Assembly: GCA_965153455.1 (NCBI GenBank)
Contig: OZ234494.1
Span: forward strand, 15,934,001 to 15,998,000
Direction: 5' to 3'
Origin: Sphagnum compactum
Taxonomy: Eukaryota; Bryophyta; Sphagnopsida; Sphagnales
DNA length: 64,000 nucleotides
Shown one piece after another: positions 1 through 13,400 of the stretch. The notes under the pieces were generated by a model, which had not been told where the DNA came from, ran no database searches, and was given only the letters and a program-made list of their open reading frames with translations. The translations under genes were made by a program, and so were the position numbers. Every line of letters starts with the position of its first letter. Positions within the stretch are counted from its first letter, which is position 1.

Positions 1-359
1 ACTGTTTGTCTTGTTTAGCTTTTGATGGAAACAAGTTGTGGTTCTTGGCTGACTTAGTTTGAGCTTAGTGACCATGTAAAATTTTGTTGTCACAACTGCA
101 GATTTTGTATTAGGAGGTGAAGATAGAAGAATCCTGCCCTTGTTCTTCTCCTTCAATTGGCAAGCTCCATTCTGTGTTCTGTTTTTTTTTGTTTTCTTAA
201 AATGCAGTTTCAATCCATTTTCCTGCTCTCAGTTTTCCCCTCAAATTTTTGGCCTTAAAAGAAAAGCCTTGGGGTTTTTGCACAACTTTGTATCCAATTT
301 TTTGGCTTAGATTGGGGATAAGATATGAAGAAATTAGCACTACTATTGGATTGTTGCAG
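1..359 (+). other. Probable RopGAP intron or 5' region
   Basis: No coding stretch here matches the family. The segment ends in a T-rich tract and TTGCAG acceptor feeding the 360-528 exon, so at least its right part is best read as an intron. An ATG at 325 is in frame with that exon, but it lies before the acceptor and adds only MKKLALLLDC-type residues with no family match, so I did not choose it as the start. Confidence 0.5.
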
Positions 360-2155
360 GAATGAAAAGCCAGATCACCCATTCTGGCACTATGCATTTT
401 GTGGGAATGAGAGAGTATTTGGAGTGGCAGCCGAGGACATGGAATGTGGGTATGATTCTAGAGGGAATTCTGTCCCTTGTATTCTTCTTCGGATGCAGGA
501 ACGTCTTTATCAAACTGGAGCCTTGAAGGTCTGCATGGTTTTCTGTAAGCCCCCTTTTTATTTTGGTCTTTGTTTCCACTGCCTGTCACAATGCACATCT
601 ATTTGGTTGTGTGTCTTTCTCAGGTGGATACATCTCCAGTGTATTTTCCTTGATGTCTACCTGTGATATTTTAGCATCCATTTGTTGGCATTTCTTTCCT
701 TAGACACATGATCAGAGTGTGCAGATGTGCAGACCTTGTCTCCAGATGTCTTCCTCTCATGGTGTAGATGTCTACTCCAGTATTGCCCGTTTTGACTCTC
801 CACAATACCCATCAGGCAGTTCTTGTTAGCTTTTAACTTCTAGTTTCTGACCATTTTCTAAGAGCAGAAAAGCCTCCCTTTTTCTCATCTTGATCCTGCA
901 GGTGGAAGGTATATTTAGAATCAATCCAGAGATTACTCTTGAGGAAAGTATACGGGATCAACTCAAAAGGGGGATTGTACCTGCAAATGTCGATTGCCAT
1001 TGCCTTGCGGGTCTCATCAAGGTGCCTACTAGAGTTTGGTTTTTTGCTTGCTCTATTGAGTTCAATGGTGAAGGGTTGTTGTCAGTAAGGTGTCTTCCAA
1101 CAGGTGCCACATTCCATGTGGATGATAGTTTCTCTCTATCTTGGAATTGTCAACAAGATGGTAGGGTTGGTATATGTGAAATCTAGAACCACAAGTGCAG
1201 AACCACACAAATTTCTATCAAGTCTGCAGATATAGAACTGAGAAGTTTTAATAACTCTTTAAATGCAGGCATGGTTCCGTGAGCTTCCAGAAGCCATACT
1301 GGATATATTGACACCAGAGCAAGTGGCAGATTGCCAGAACGAAGAAGATTGTATCGCCCTTTTGAAACTATTGCCACCCATGAAAGCTTCTCTGCTTGAT
1401 TGGGCTGTAAATCTGATGACTGATGTCACCCAAGAAAAACACATGAATATGATGAATGCACGGAACATTGCCATGGTTTTTGCTCCCAACATGACCCAGG
1501 TTTGTTCTTTTTTTGGCATCCTGAAGTGCAGACCGCCATGTCTAAATGCCGCTTGCAACCCCATAACTTTGTGCAAGATTTGATCATTTTATGTTCATTT
1601 GTGGAAGTTTGATCATAGCAAGTGTAACAGGCAATGAGGTAGTGATTCCAGTTTTACTCTCGTACATCTGTGCTTCAATGTTCAGGTTTCCTTTCAACTG
1701 ACTTTCTGAGTTCTTCCTCTAAATGATACCAGGTTGATGATGTATGTCACTGTTTTGTTCAGGTGGGAGATGCAATGACAGCATTATTGCATGTAGTTGA
1801 AGTGATGAAATTCCTTGAAATGCTAATTTTAAGGAATTTGAGGAAGCGGGTAGAGGTGGCTGCATCAGATTTGCAACAAGCTAATTCATTGGACTTTGAA
1901 GTTGGACCTAATGTTCTCAAGGATGCAGAAATTCCGGAGGGCGACTGTGGGGGAGTTGTGCTGCTTGATGGTCTAGAGCACCAAAGTTCAGGACCAATTG
2001 ACAACAACCCCTTGATGGATTTTGAGTATTATAATTCCAACAACCCAACTGTTGTAGTCAAGAAGCACAGCCGAAGGAGAAGGGCGAAAAAGGGAAGGGT
2101 GCATCAAAATGGCACTGATACTGACAATGGCAATGTGGAATCATGGTATACATAG
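360..2155 (+). CDS. ROPGAP: Rop GTPase-activating protein (RhoGAP domain), 5' partial
   Basis: RhoGAP-family protein that speeds GTP hydrolysis by plant ROP/RAC GTPases at the plasma membrane. The visible exons are 360-528, 902-1021, 1269-1499 and 1763-2155 (stop TAG... included at the end). All junctions are GT/AG and the reading frame stays open, giving about 303 residues. The first visible exon begins in phase 2 and carries VFGVAAEDMECGYDSRGNSVP, matching the start of plant RopGAP domains. Exon 2 has VEGIFRI, whose Arg (codon 917-919) sits at the arginine-finger position. Exon 3 has AWFRELP, LLDWAVNLM and MNARNIAMVFAPNMTQ, and exon 4 begins VGDAMTALLHVVEVMKF. The C-terminal tail is acidic, then basic (KKHSRRRRAKKGR). 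Plant RopGAPs normally carry an N-terminal CRIB motif. I do not see it in 1-359, so it probably lies upstream, or this is a CRIB-less form. The donor after exon 2 (GTGCCT) is weak but needed for the family alignment. Confidence 0.92.
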
Positions 2156-5100
2156 AAAATCTCTCCTTGGCAACTCTTTTCCCAATTTCTACTAACGTAA
2201 TGACAAAATTTTCTGGAGATTATCATGAAGATATCTTTGATCCAGAGTTACTCGAGATCAATCAGAGATGGCAAAAAAGCTTCTAAGAGGATTGAGCTTC
2301 TCTCTTCTTGGGTAGGGTTGTAGCAAAGCAAGGAAATGTTTTGGTGGCAATTGTAGGTTGTAGATTAGGAAGTAAATGTCAAGAAAGAAGGATCAAAGGT
2401 CAAGATTGTTGTATTTTTGAAATCACCCATGTGCAATTGGCTTGTTGTTAAGATTGTCTACCCTTATGGTTCACATGTGACAAGACGTAGTTTTGTAGAT
2501 GGTGGGTGGTGCATGGTCAAAATTTAGCCTTTGAGAATTCAACTTTGGCACATTCTGAAACATGGAGCTTCTTAGTCCATTAAGTTTGGGAGAAGTTTGA
2601 ACCTTTTTTTGGGTGTCTCACCATTTGTACATATGTTAAACATTATCTAGTTAAACTCAGAGACTTTATGCATTACTCCCCACCTCCATCATCCCTTAAA
2701 AGTCCATCCATTAGTGTTTTGATTCTTTAGCCTTTTGTTTTCCTTTTGGTTATGCTTTTAGTACCACAACTTGTGTTTATGAGTTTTAGTTTGTTAGCTT
2801 GAAGTGATTGGGAAATGAGACATAATAGCATTGGAGATAGTTGGTGATCAAGCTTTAGTCATGGCGGAAAAAACGCATTTTGCAAACCCTAAGAAGGTCC
2901 CATTGTACGTGACATTCTTGATTCTTCTTGGTATTTACATATGTCCAAAAGGCATGTATCAAAGGAGTTAATTCATTTTGGGATATCAATTCATCACCAA
3001 GAAGTTGACCAAACCCTTCTCAAGCCCTTTGGGGGATAGCAAGTGGTTTGTGATGGATTCATAGTGTGCTTCCAAAGCAAAACAAAAAGATCCAAAAACT
3101 ACACCAACGATTGTGAATATTTTAGGCAATTTGCATGTCATTTTACATATGTATGATTTCCAAATTACATGTGTTGCAAAAGTATGTTCAAATATGTTTA
3201 AAAGAGGTCCTCAAATCAATGAAGAATCAATGTGATAGTTTGAGGCCTCCATACTTACCTTCTATTTTATCAAACTCTTTCTCCTTTGGAGGTATTTATG
3301 TCAAATATGACATCTAGCAATCAATCCCATCAAAGTCCTTCAACATTAAAATTTTGATAATCAATCTATTATATGAAAAATTGGTGCAAAAATGATCAAA
3401 TTAGTGTTTGTGTCTAAGTGTAAATCATTTACATTTAAATGCCCAAATTTATTTATTTTACATTGCCCATCATATATATATATATATACAAACACACACA
3501 CATACATATACTCTTATTAAAATGTGGTGCAATTGGAGAATTTTATTTTATTTTATTTTTTGAAAAACGGTTAAAATACCCAACCTAACAAGTCATTGGC
3601 ATTCTCAATGGCAAAGGACCAACAAGACTTTCACCTACATGCAAATGGGCGTTGAGGTGCCTAGGTCCTAAACAAAGGCTTTACCATAGAACTATCACGT
3701 TGTGTAATTGGGGGATATTTTGATTGCACATTTTTGGGTGTGATATGCCCCACTTCATTGCTTGAATAATATTTTCATTTCTAACTTTATGCATCACCAT
3801 TTTTGGCAAAAGCTTTTACAAGAGCTTGGGTATCTATTGTGATTCATGTTACTTAATTTGGGCTTTGCACTATTATTCATAATTATAAATAATAAAATGA
3901 TGAAAAAATTGAGTTGATTATGTGAAAAATTAAGTTACATTTGAATTGAAATTCAATTGAAAAAAAAGGGATGTAAATTGATGCACAAAATATTGAAGAC
4001 ATGTTCGTCATTTCCATCATTCATGAACATGGTGTTGGGAAAAAATTACTTCGAAAAAAAACCTTCCCATTTCATTCAGAATTGATTATAAATTGAAATT
4101 TATTTTCATAAGATGAAATTACAAATGTATCCTCAACTTGTTTATCTTATACCAATTTCGATGTTACCATTGGGATTTAATTAGTTGCTTTTTCATCCTA
4201 AATGTTTTTTTGTTGTTTTTATGTCTTTGCATTTGACGACTTTGATCAGCCCATCACCAAATTTGTTTGAAATTTTGAGAATTGTCCAATTCAAAATTGA
4301 TTTGAAATTCTAAACTCTATCAAGATCTAAATCATATTTTATTTCGCAAAGATGACAAAAATCAAATCTATGTTTCATTTTTGTACCATTAAACATAGTT
4401 TTACATGTAATAAATATCTAAGGACTAGGTTTTATTGAAATTGGGTGAGCCTTTAAGTCATGGAGGGTAAAACCTTAAGGAGTGAATTTTATTGGAATCG
4501 CGCCTACCCTTGGTCAATGTCTGATAAAGTTCTAAGGGGTGGTCTTATTGAAACATGAAGAAAGAGTTAAAGGCAAGCTCAATTCTAATAAAACCCACCT
4601 TTAAAGGCTTTACACAACATAACAACACCATGTTTTTTTAAAAATTTGATTTCTCATGATACTTGGCATGATGTAACGTGAGAAAAAAATTAAAAATGAT
4701 AGTGAATGTTTTGAAAAACATAAAGCCCATTGTTGTATTACACTTTTGAAAACACCTTCATGTACATCAAAAAAAAAATGCCAAAGTTTTTACAAGATTT
4801 TGAAAATGGATTGATATATTTTATATTCAATTCAAAATGCATTCATTGGATGATTAATTGTTGTCCAAAACACACAATTTACCTTGTTCATACCCATTTT
4901 TCTTATCTATCAAAAAGACATAGCATATTAAGAAACAATGTTTTCAATAGTGTGAGTTCACAAAATCAAACCCACAAATTTAAAAATGAAAAACTCTTTG
5001 AAAAGTCAACATTAAACATAGATTTAAGTTAATTGGTCATCACATTTCAAATAATAGATGCCCCATAATCTAATAGAATACAAACCATGAATTATAGATC

Positions 5101-7244
5101 TTGTTTAAAACTCCATAAATTATTATTTTTTAAGTTCATCAAAATTGAATATAAAATTTGAAAATTCATTAATTTAACTTTAAATCAAAACATACAAAAG
5201 ACTTAAATATTTCATTAAAGCAAGAATTTACAAATGTTGGGTGGTTCTCATTTTTTGTGAGAACCATTGGTTCTGGTTCATAAAACTATTTTAAAAACAT
5301 GTCAAGTTTTCCAAAAAAATCAAGTTTGAAAAGTCATTTAAAATTTCAAAACTCTAAAAAAATATCCAACTAGTTTTTAATCAAATCGATTTTCATAAAT
5401 TTTTGAACCAATGGTTTTCATATAATGGTTATCAGAAAATTTATTGATTTTTAAATTTAAAAATGAAAATGAAAATTACTTGCAAAAAATGATGAAAATG
5501 AATAAATTTCAAAATTTTTAATTTCAAATTTCATCTCATTCAAATTCAGTTTCAAATTACTCTAAATCCTTTTTAAAATGTTCATTCATTTCGATACACT
5601 AAAAAAAACTGTTAATTTGAAACTATATTTTGTAAATATAAATAAATTACAATGAACATTCACAACTAAAAATCTATTAATTGCATAAGTGAAGTTACAC
5701 CCAACATTTAGTTACAAATGATGACACATCATGATGTTAGCACATTTCACATATATGATATACACAATTAACACATATATTCTTATTTGTTGACTATCCT
5801 TATACAACTTGTAATTAATTTTGATTTTTGCAACTAACATATAATATGTTCATTAATTGTAATAACATAATAATTCTTTTGTAATTTTGTAATTTTTTGT
5901 GAAAATATAAATTGAATTATCATCAAAATGAGTTACAATATCATCACATTGATCAATGGAAATATGCCACACAACATAATGTGTTCTAATGAAATTATGG
6001 CATGTGGCAAAATTTATGAGAATTAAATTAAATTTTGGTCAAAAAATGAAATCAATATCTAGGTAGGTAGATAGGTACCTATATATTTGCCTACTTAAGT
6101 TGAAGAGGTAGGTAAGTTAAGGGGTATGAATAGAAATATATTTATTTTATTTTGAATTTAGCCTTTAAAGTTAAACCTATATAAATAATTCATTCTAAAT
6201 GGCAAATGTTTTCTAATATGAAATTGTAAGACAAAACACTATCGTTATATAGTTTACAAGATGAAAATAGAAGACAAAACATATGGAATAAATTTTAGTT
6301 GCAACCTAATTTGCAATTTAAAAATTTAGTCACAAACTAAGTTGTAATTATAAAGTTTATTCCATATCTTTTTTATGATCCTAAATAAATAATTAATTAA
6401 TTAAATAACTAATTATCTGCACACCTACCTAGTTACCAACCTACTTACTACCTATTACTCCCTACTATTACTAATTAGTTAAGAATAATAGTTCGTCAAC
6501 AACTATTAATTGATTAATAATTATTTACTAACTAATAATTGACTAACTAATTAATGATTTGTAAAATATTAATTTAAGTTTAATAAATAAAATTTCTTAA
6601 TTTATTTAATCTATTAATTAATCAACTAATATTAACCAACTAATTAACTTATAACTATTAATAGTTATTATGTATTAAATAAAATATTTACTTAATAGGT
6701 AACCCTATCTACTTATTCACTTAATTACCTACTTATTAACTTACCTACTTACCTAGTTTATTTAATCAACCCCATAATACATATAAAATGTATGTTTAAT
6801 ATGCTTTAAATACAACATAAATATATGACTTTATAAATATAGCCCTAATAAATTTTAAAATACCCTAGTCTATTTTTAAGATATAATTACACCACATAAA
6901 GGTAATCAAGTTGTGATTATTTTAAAAATTAATTTGACATAAAAAAAAATTCTTGAATGAAAAGCCCAAAAAGTGAATCAACTTGGAAGGATGGAAAACC
7001 TATTAGATGCAAATTAGTTGCATCGTAGTTATAAGATAAGTAATAAGTAATAGATTGAAAATGATGATGACTACTTATACAAAAGATAATTGCAAATGAA
7101 AATTAATCATATATAATCACAAATTGGATGTTTACATAATAGAATATTTCTTTTGATGATAAATTATATTAAATTGTAAGGAGATTTGCAATCAATTCTT
7201 GAGTCATTAACTAATTCTTGTTAACAAATATTAAAATTTCCAAG
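2156..7244. other. RopGAP 3' flank and AT-rich intergenic DNA
   Basis: The first few hundred bases after the RopGAP stop are probably 3' UTR. After that the DNA is very AT-rich with no ORF resembling a protein family. It includes a short TA/CA microsatellite near 3474-3510, and a low-complexity zone of TAGGTA/CTACCTA and TTAATTAA-like words at about 6060-6780. No gene is supported. Confidence 0.6.
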
Positions 7245-7963
7245 TTTTTTTTTATTGGAAATGGCACCTCCTAAGGTTGGTGACTATGCCGACTAAAAAG
7301 AAAACTTTTCAATTTCTGTTTGTGAATCAACAATTCCCAATATTTGTTGAGTGAAAAAACTAATAGTGGCGAAAATGGATTCATGCATTTGCCACTATTG
7401 GAAAAGACACTTAATCTCCTAAAAATCAATAGCTTTTTATGAACTAGTTTTTTGATTGGTTCATTTATGTTGACAATTATCTCAAAAATATCCAAGTTAT
7501 AATTTTCATCAACTCTTTGATCTACATATCCAATTTCACAATTTGTCACATGAAGTGATGATAACATTTCAAAAAACATAAGATGTAAGAATTTTCTTTC
7601 GTACTTTTCAACAATTGAAATGTTTTTATTCATGATCAACAAATGAAAACATCAACAAAGATTCTTAAATCGTGGATTTAACATTAACAAAAACATGTTA
7701 TGAATTTTTCTTTCTTTGTATTTTCTTAGAAATGAAAGGAAAAAGTTAAGCACACCACACACGTCCTTCTTAATGTTAGAAGCAAACAAAAACAATTCAA
7801 AAGCAACATTAGGATCATCATCCATTAGTGAATCTAAGGTTAGATTAATTCGAACTTCTTTTTTCAACTTCAAACTGATTGTGATGATAAAATTTAGGGC
7901 ATCACTTAACAACCAATGACCATTGGATTGATTTAAAACACAAGTAATAACAATTAACGACAA
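7245..7963 (-). pseudogene. Decayed hAT-family transposase (C-terminal half)
   Basis: On the minus strand, two adjacent open stretches (7652-7963 and 7271-7642) together follow the hAT transposase plan. The first contains NIKKDVCGVLNFFLSFLRKY and HNMFLLMLNPRFKNLC, resembling the LMLDPRFK block. The second begins near SIVEKYERKFLHLM. Further on, reading into another frame, come QQILGIVDSQTEIEK and then GIVTNLRRCHFQ, which match the C-terminal dimerisation segment of hAT transposases. A stop separates the first two stretches and a frameshift splits the last two motifs, so the copy is dead. Its N-terminal half, BED finger and terminal repeats were not recognised. Assignment to hAT rests on motif recall, not a database search. 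Confidence 0.68.
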
Positions 7964-9420
7964 GTAATCAATAATTGTTTGAGAAATATCCCAAGTGAAA
8001 AAGAGTGGAACTCAACTAGAAACATGCACTTGCATAGTCTATGAATTGTATGAAATAATAAGGCTTCTTAGAACAAGATTATTTAGTTTGCAAACCTACA
8101 AAATATTTTTAAAAATAGAAAGAAAAGAATGCAAACCAATTTACAACTAGAATATAAACAATGTTTTTGAAAATTGACTTGTTTTTACAAGGATATTTAA
8201 TTTTCATGAATAGATTCTAAAATTAATACAATCTTTGTTTCACTTTTTTTACCTTTAATAAATTTATTTGCCAAGTTATGCACTTTTGCAAATTAAATTA
8301 GATATATCTAATGAAAACATATTAAAAAAATTTCTCAATTTTTTCTTTTACTATCCCATATTGACATGCTTTGAAAAATGCATGGCCAAAGCAAGCGCTT
8401 TGGAAGCTTGCTTCCAAACTAAGAAGTTCATAATTCATCATAGATGTAAGTTGAAAAAGAAACCAAAAAAAATAAAAATGTTGAAAGAAAACCTACAAAC
8501 TAAAATTAAGCTTGAACACTTACTAAAGAGATGAGCAACAAGGAAGTACCAATGTAAATGAGAAAAGCAACCAAGTGCAAAATAGTGAAATAACAAGCGT
8601 AAGTAGAAAAGGTACCTAAAATGATGATGATCATGCCAAGCACAAAGCAAATTGACAAACGTTTTCAAAGCACATCATAGTTGAAAGCAAAGGTGCAACA
8701 AGGAAACAACAAAACAAACAATGAAACAAAGATGTAGCAAAGAAACAATGAAAAACAAATGTGAAGCTTCTTCTTCACCATGTTGTTGTTGTTGAATAAT
8801 GGTGCCACCCAAAAAGCCTAAACCTAACACCTACCCAAAGCCTAAAACCCTAAAACCTAAAGCCCAATTGAAAATAACTGTAGGTTTCTTTTCATAGCCA
8901 ATTAGGTTTTCAGTTCAAAGGCTTTTCTCATACCTTTCCAAGTTTTCACCCTAGTGAACCCTAGTGAGAACTTTGTGATTAGGTTTTCATGGCGGGTATC
9001 ACTATTGGTGGGTATCACTATTGGTGATATTTGTAAGTTTTCATTTTTGAGAACTAGCCTAAAACCCATTAAGGTTCTAAAAATAAGTAAATTATAATTT
9101 ACCAATGTACGATTCTTATTAAAATAATTAAACTGATTTAAATTTCAAGTAATATTTGATAATCATTATTATTTTTTTGACATTCTAAACCTGAAAGTTC
9201 AGTTAAAGGCAATGTTTTTTTCTTGTTCTTTTTTTGGGTGAATTTTCGCAATTTTTTTTAAACGCGAAGAATATGACTTCGACACATATAAAGGATATAT
9301 TGGTGAAAAAATTGGCTTTAATTCGCCAGATTTGGGGAAAAGAAGTTCCACAATCGCCAAATCTCTACAACTGGTTCCAGTAGATGTAACCAACATATAA
9401 AAAGGATTCTTTAAAACCTT
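7964..9420. other. AT-rich intergenic DNA with short tandem duplications
   Basis: No gene recognised. Two small tandem duplications stand out: CCCTAGTGA repeated around 8950-8967, and GGTATCACTATTGGTG repeated at about 8994-9026. A CCTAAAACCCTAAAACC telomere-like stretch lies near 8818-8862. Confidence 0.5.
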
Positions 9421-9440
9421 TTTTTACTTTCATATCTGAT

Positions 9441-9490
9441 CTATAGCCAAAATTTGGCTAAATCTTCTTGGTGGATGTTGACCAATTTAC
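9441..9490. repeat. Dispersed repeat block with TAGCCA...TGGCTA core (left copy)
   Basis: This block holds TAGCCAAAATTTGGCTA (9444-9460), followed by AATCTTC and, a few bases on, ACCAATTT. A second copy in the same orientation begins at about 21075 (core 21079-21094) on the far side of the SPT16/VPS32 island. The flanks on both sides share ATCGCCA words and T-rich tracts, suggesting a common degraded repeat. Confidence 0.5.
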
Positions 9491-9836
9491 TGACATCACA
9501 AAATTGATGGGGAAAAAAAAAAAAAAACCCCTAGTTACATGCATCTTTTTTTTCTACAATTTTGTTTTTTTCAGTTTCTTGCCCAAAAAATTGGGAATTT
9601 CTTGAAATTTTTAGTTTTTACAACGTAAATTCCATTAATTTTGAGAAGAAAAAAAAATCGCCAATTTTTCGATATCATAAAATTGGAAGGGAAAAAAAAA
9701 TTAAAAAAATCCCTGGAACTTACAGGGTCCAAATTTAATAAAATTTCATAATTCATTTCACTAAAAATATAGAAAATATTTAAATATTATTCCCCTGTTT
9801 TTATTTTTTTGGGTTTCTTTGGAGGCAAAGTGCAGC

Positions 9837-9921
9837 AAACCCTAATTTTTTTGGCGCTGTTCCCGCGACACTACGACTTTCGTTTTCGTCCCCGCTCCAT
9901 CGTTCTCGTTACAAACCCTAA
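9837..9921 (+). promoter_or_regulatory. Two telo-box motifs upstream of SPT16
   Basis: AAACCCTAA occurs at 9837-9845 and again at 9913-9921, about 500-580 bases upstream of the SPT16 start codon. At this point the DNA changes from AT-rich intergenic to GC-richer 5' leader sequence. Telo-boxes are known plant promoter elements common in genes for growth and translation. Their function here is inferred. Confidence 0.5.
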
Positions 9922-10419
9922 TCGTGCTACTGCTGCTGCTACTCTTCACGAGTTCTTAGTTCCGATCACTTGACGACGCGCGGAAGGGAAAGAAATCTTC
10001 TGGATTTGTAACTCGATGCTGCACTGTTTGTGTATTTAGTAGGGGCTTCTGTCAAGCCCCCCCACCCCCCTGTTGTCGGTTTGCTTCTTGGAGCCGTCAC
10101 CTCCTGGAGGAGAACAAGAAGATATTGTTGTCTCAGTTGTGTTGTTGCAAGTGTTGTTGCAATATCTCTTCTTCGTCTTTAGTTGCTTTCTTTTTCCAGT
10201 CCGCTTACACATGGTGTCGGGCCGCTGAGATTGTTGATGGTGGAAGAGAGGGGTTTTGTTTGTTTGTTAGGTTGTGGGGGGGGGATTTAGTATTGAATTC
10301 TGGAGTTTGAAAGAGGTTGAGGGAGAGAGAGAGTTTTGCACTAGGGTTTTGGTGTGAATATTGCTCCAAAGGAAGTGCGGTAGTTTCTTTTGTTTTGGGA
10401 TCCAGTGCTGTAATCTGGA

Positions 10420-13400
10420 ATGGCTGATGTCAGGAATGGGGATGCAAGGGGAGCAACCGGAGTGCAAATCAATTTAGAGTATTATGGGAAACGCCTCAAA
10501 GCTCTTTACGGACATTGGAAGGAACATAAGAGGGATGTATGGGGAGGAGCCGATGCCATTGCCATCGTCACTCCTCCCTCCTCCGAAGATCTTCGGTATC
10601 TCAAGTCGTCGGCATTGCATCTTTGGTTGCTGGGGTACGAGTTTCCCGAAACTGTCATGGTTTTTATGCCTGGAGCGTTGCATGTAGTGTGTAGTCTCAA
10701 GAAGGCAAGCCATCTTGAGGAGCTACAAAAGTCTTCCAGGATGCTTACGGGGGTTGATATTCATCTTCACGTCAAGGAGCGTAAGGAGGACGGCAGCAAG
10801 GAAATGGAAGAAATCCTGGAGGCTGTGCAGTCACAAAGTAAGTCCAAACCCCCTACAATCGGTGTGCTTGCTCGAGAAGCCACGGAAGGAGCGCTCATGG
10901 AGAGATGGGCCATGTGTCTGGCTGATTCTGGTGCTTCTCAAATTGATGTTGCCGGAGGGTTTTCGGAGGTTTTTGCAGTCAAGGATGAGGTACGCTTCAT
11001 GAGCGAAAAGCTCTGTAGTACCGAAAGGGCTTTGTTGCATTGAAGCAGGTGGTAATTGAGGAGGATTGAATGGCTCATTTTTAATAGTGATCTTTCTTTC
11101 ATAGCTGCTGCTTCCTGCAGCTTGTGTGAGAAGCAAAGCATCTGTTGTTTGCCTCCTCACGTTTTGCTTGATATTGTATCAGGAAGAGATCACAAATATC
11201 CGGAATGCTGCGCACTTAAGTGGACAGGTGCTGAAAGGCTTTGTTGTACCAAAGCTTGAGGTGATCATTGATGAAGAGAAGAAGATTACTCATGCTGAGC
11301 TTATGGAGAACACAGAAGAAGTTATTATTAACCCTGGTAAATTTCTGAAGCTCAGGCCAGAGGATGTCGACATCTGCTACCCCCCTGTTTTTCAAAGCGG
11401 TGGAGTCTTTGACCTCAAGCCAAGTGCAGCAAGTAATGAAGATGTACTGTACTTTGATGCCATGGGTGTCATTATTTGTGCCATTGGTGCCCGATTCAAG
11501 TCATACTGTTCCAACATTGCTCGCACAATTATGATTGATGCTGACAAACTTCAACAAAAGGCATACATAGTGCTCTTGAAGGCTCATGATGCAGCAATAG
11601 CTGCTCTTCGCCCTGGAAATCCTGTCTCTGCAGTTTACAAAGCAGCATATGCTGTGGTTGAATCGGGAGGTCCTGAATTCCTCCAACACTTCACAAAGAA
11701 TGCAGGCACAGGAATTGGTATTGAGTTTCGTGAATCAGGCTTGACACTGAATGCAAAGAATGAGCGCATCATCAAGGCTGGCATGGTCTTCAATGTTTCC
11801 TTAGGGTTTCAGAATTTGACAACTGAATCAAGAAACCCTAAGTCCAGGAATTTCTCACTGTTGCTTGCGGACACTGTTATTGTGACTGAGAAAGGGTCTC
11901 CTGAGGTTCCAACATCACGGTGCTCAAAAGCCTTCACAGACATAGCCTATTCTTTTGAAGAGGAGAAGGAAGAAGAGCCTCAAGAGGAGCGGAAGCCAAA
12001 GCCAAAGCTTGAGTCCAATGGCTCCAGTGAGCTTGCTGGGCGAATGGCAACTCTCCGATCAGACAATCAAGAAATGACTAAGGAGGAGGTGAGTTCCTTG
12101 TGGGCCTGTGACTTTGCTGTAGAAGATTGTTTAGGCTGGCATGCAAACAAAGAAGACTTGTGTTACTTACTGTCTTCTCTCAATTGCTCTGCAGGTCCGC
12201 CGGCAACATCAGGCAGAGTTAGCAAGGCAGAAGAATGAGGAGACAGCAAGAAGGCTTGCAGCTGGAGGATCAGGGCATGGGGATGGCCAAGGATCTGCGA
12301 AATCCACAGGTGACATCACTGCCTACCGGAATGTTGATGACATTCCATCTCGGGAGCTTATGATTCAGGTAGGCCAACCCAGAGACTCTTGATCACTGCA
12401 TAAAAATTTATGACATGTTATGACATGTCTGATTTGCCAAAATTCAGAGATCAGTATGTGCAAACATATCATTGATGGGCACAAGGGTTATGGTCACTTC
12501 TTCAGTTCTTTAATTATTTCCTGTTTCTCTTTATGACTACATTGCAGGTAGATCAGAAAAATGAAGCTGTCCTGCTGCCAATCTATGGCTCACTGGTCCC
12601 CTTCCACATTGCAACAATAAAAAGTGTCTCAAGCCAGCAAGATGGTGGCCATTCATATATTCGCATCATCTTTAATGTACCAGGAGCAGGATTTGGGCCA
12701 AATGATATGCCTTCACAGAAATTTCCACGGGCGATTTATGTGAAGGAAGTCTCATTCCGATCAAATGACACACGGCATTCAAATCAAGTTGTCCAGCTCA
12801 TCAAGACCCTCCGCCGCCAAGTGGCACAGCGGGAATCAGAGAAAGCTGAGAGGGCAACCCTTGTTGTACAAGAGAGGCTGCAAATTGGCAAGGGGAGACC
12901 AATAAGGTATGCCTCTTTGTTGTTTCCCAGGAAAATGTTGCGAACCAGATTACAAGCACCTACAATTGGATACTCACCTTTTGTCAATCACTTTTTAGTT
13001 TCCCAATGCAGGGGTGTGATGATATATGAGGTACTTGTGAGCACATGGTAGTGTCTCATTTTCTAGGCTCTGTGTTGGTGTCAACCTCTTACTATCCTTA
13101 CAATTGGATTTGTCAGCGCCACCAGCTCTGCTATTAGTTACAACATCTCAGTGAATCATTGATTAGAGAGATGAGGTCCTCATGCAGTAAAGGAACCCCA
13201 TAAATGTGGATTCTCTTGCAGGTTGTCAGATTTGTGGATCCGTCCTGCTTTTGGAGGACGGGGAAGGAAGATGAGTGGGACACTAGAGGCTCATGCAAAT
13301 GGGTTTCGGTACTCAACCATGAGGCAAGAAGAAAAAGTGGATATAATGTACCGGAACATAAAGCATGCATTTTTCCAACCAGCAGAGAAGGAGATGATTA

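Noticed and set aside
10474-11160. Minus-strand open stretches within SPT16
   Set aside because: Antisense shadows of coding exons with no family match.
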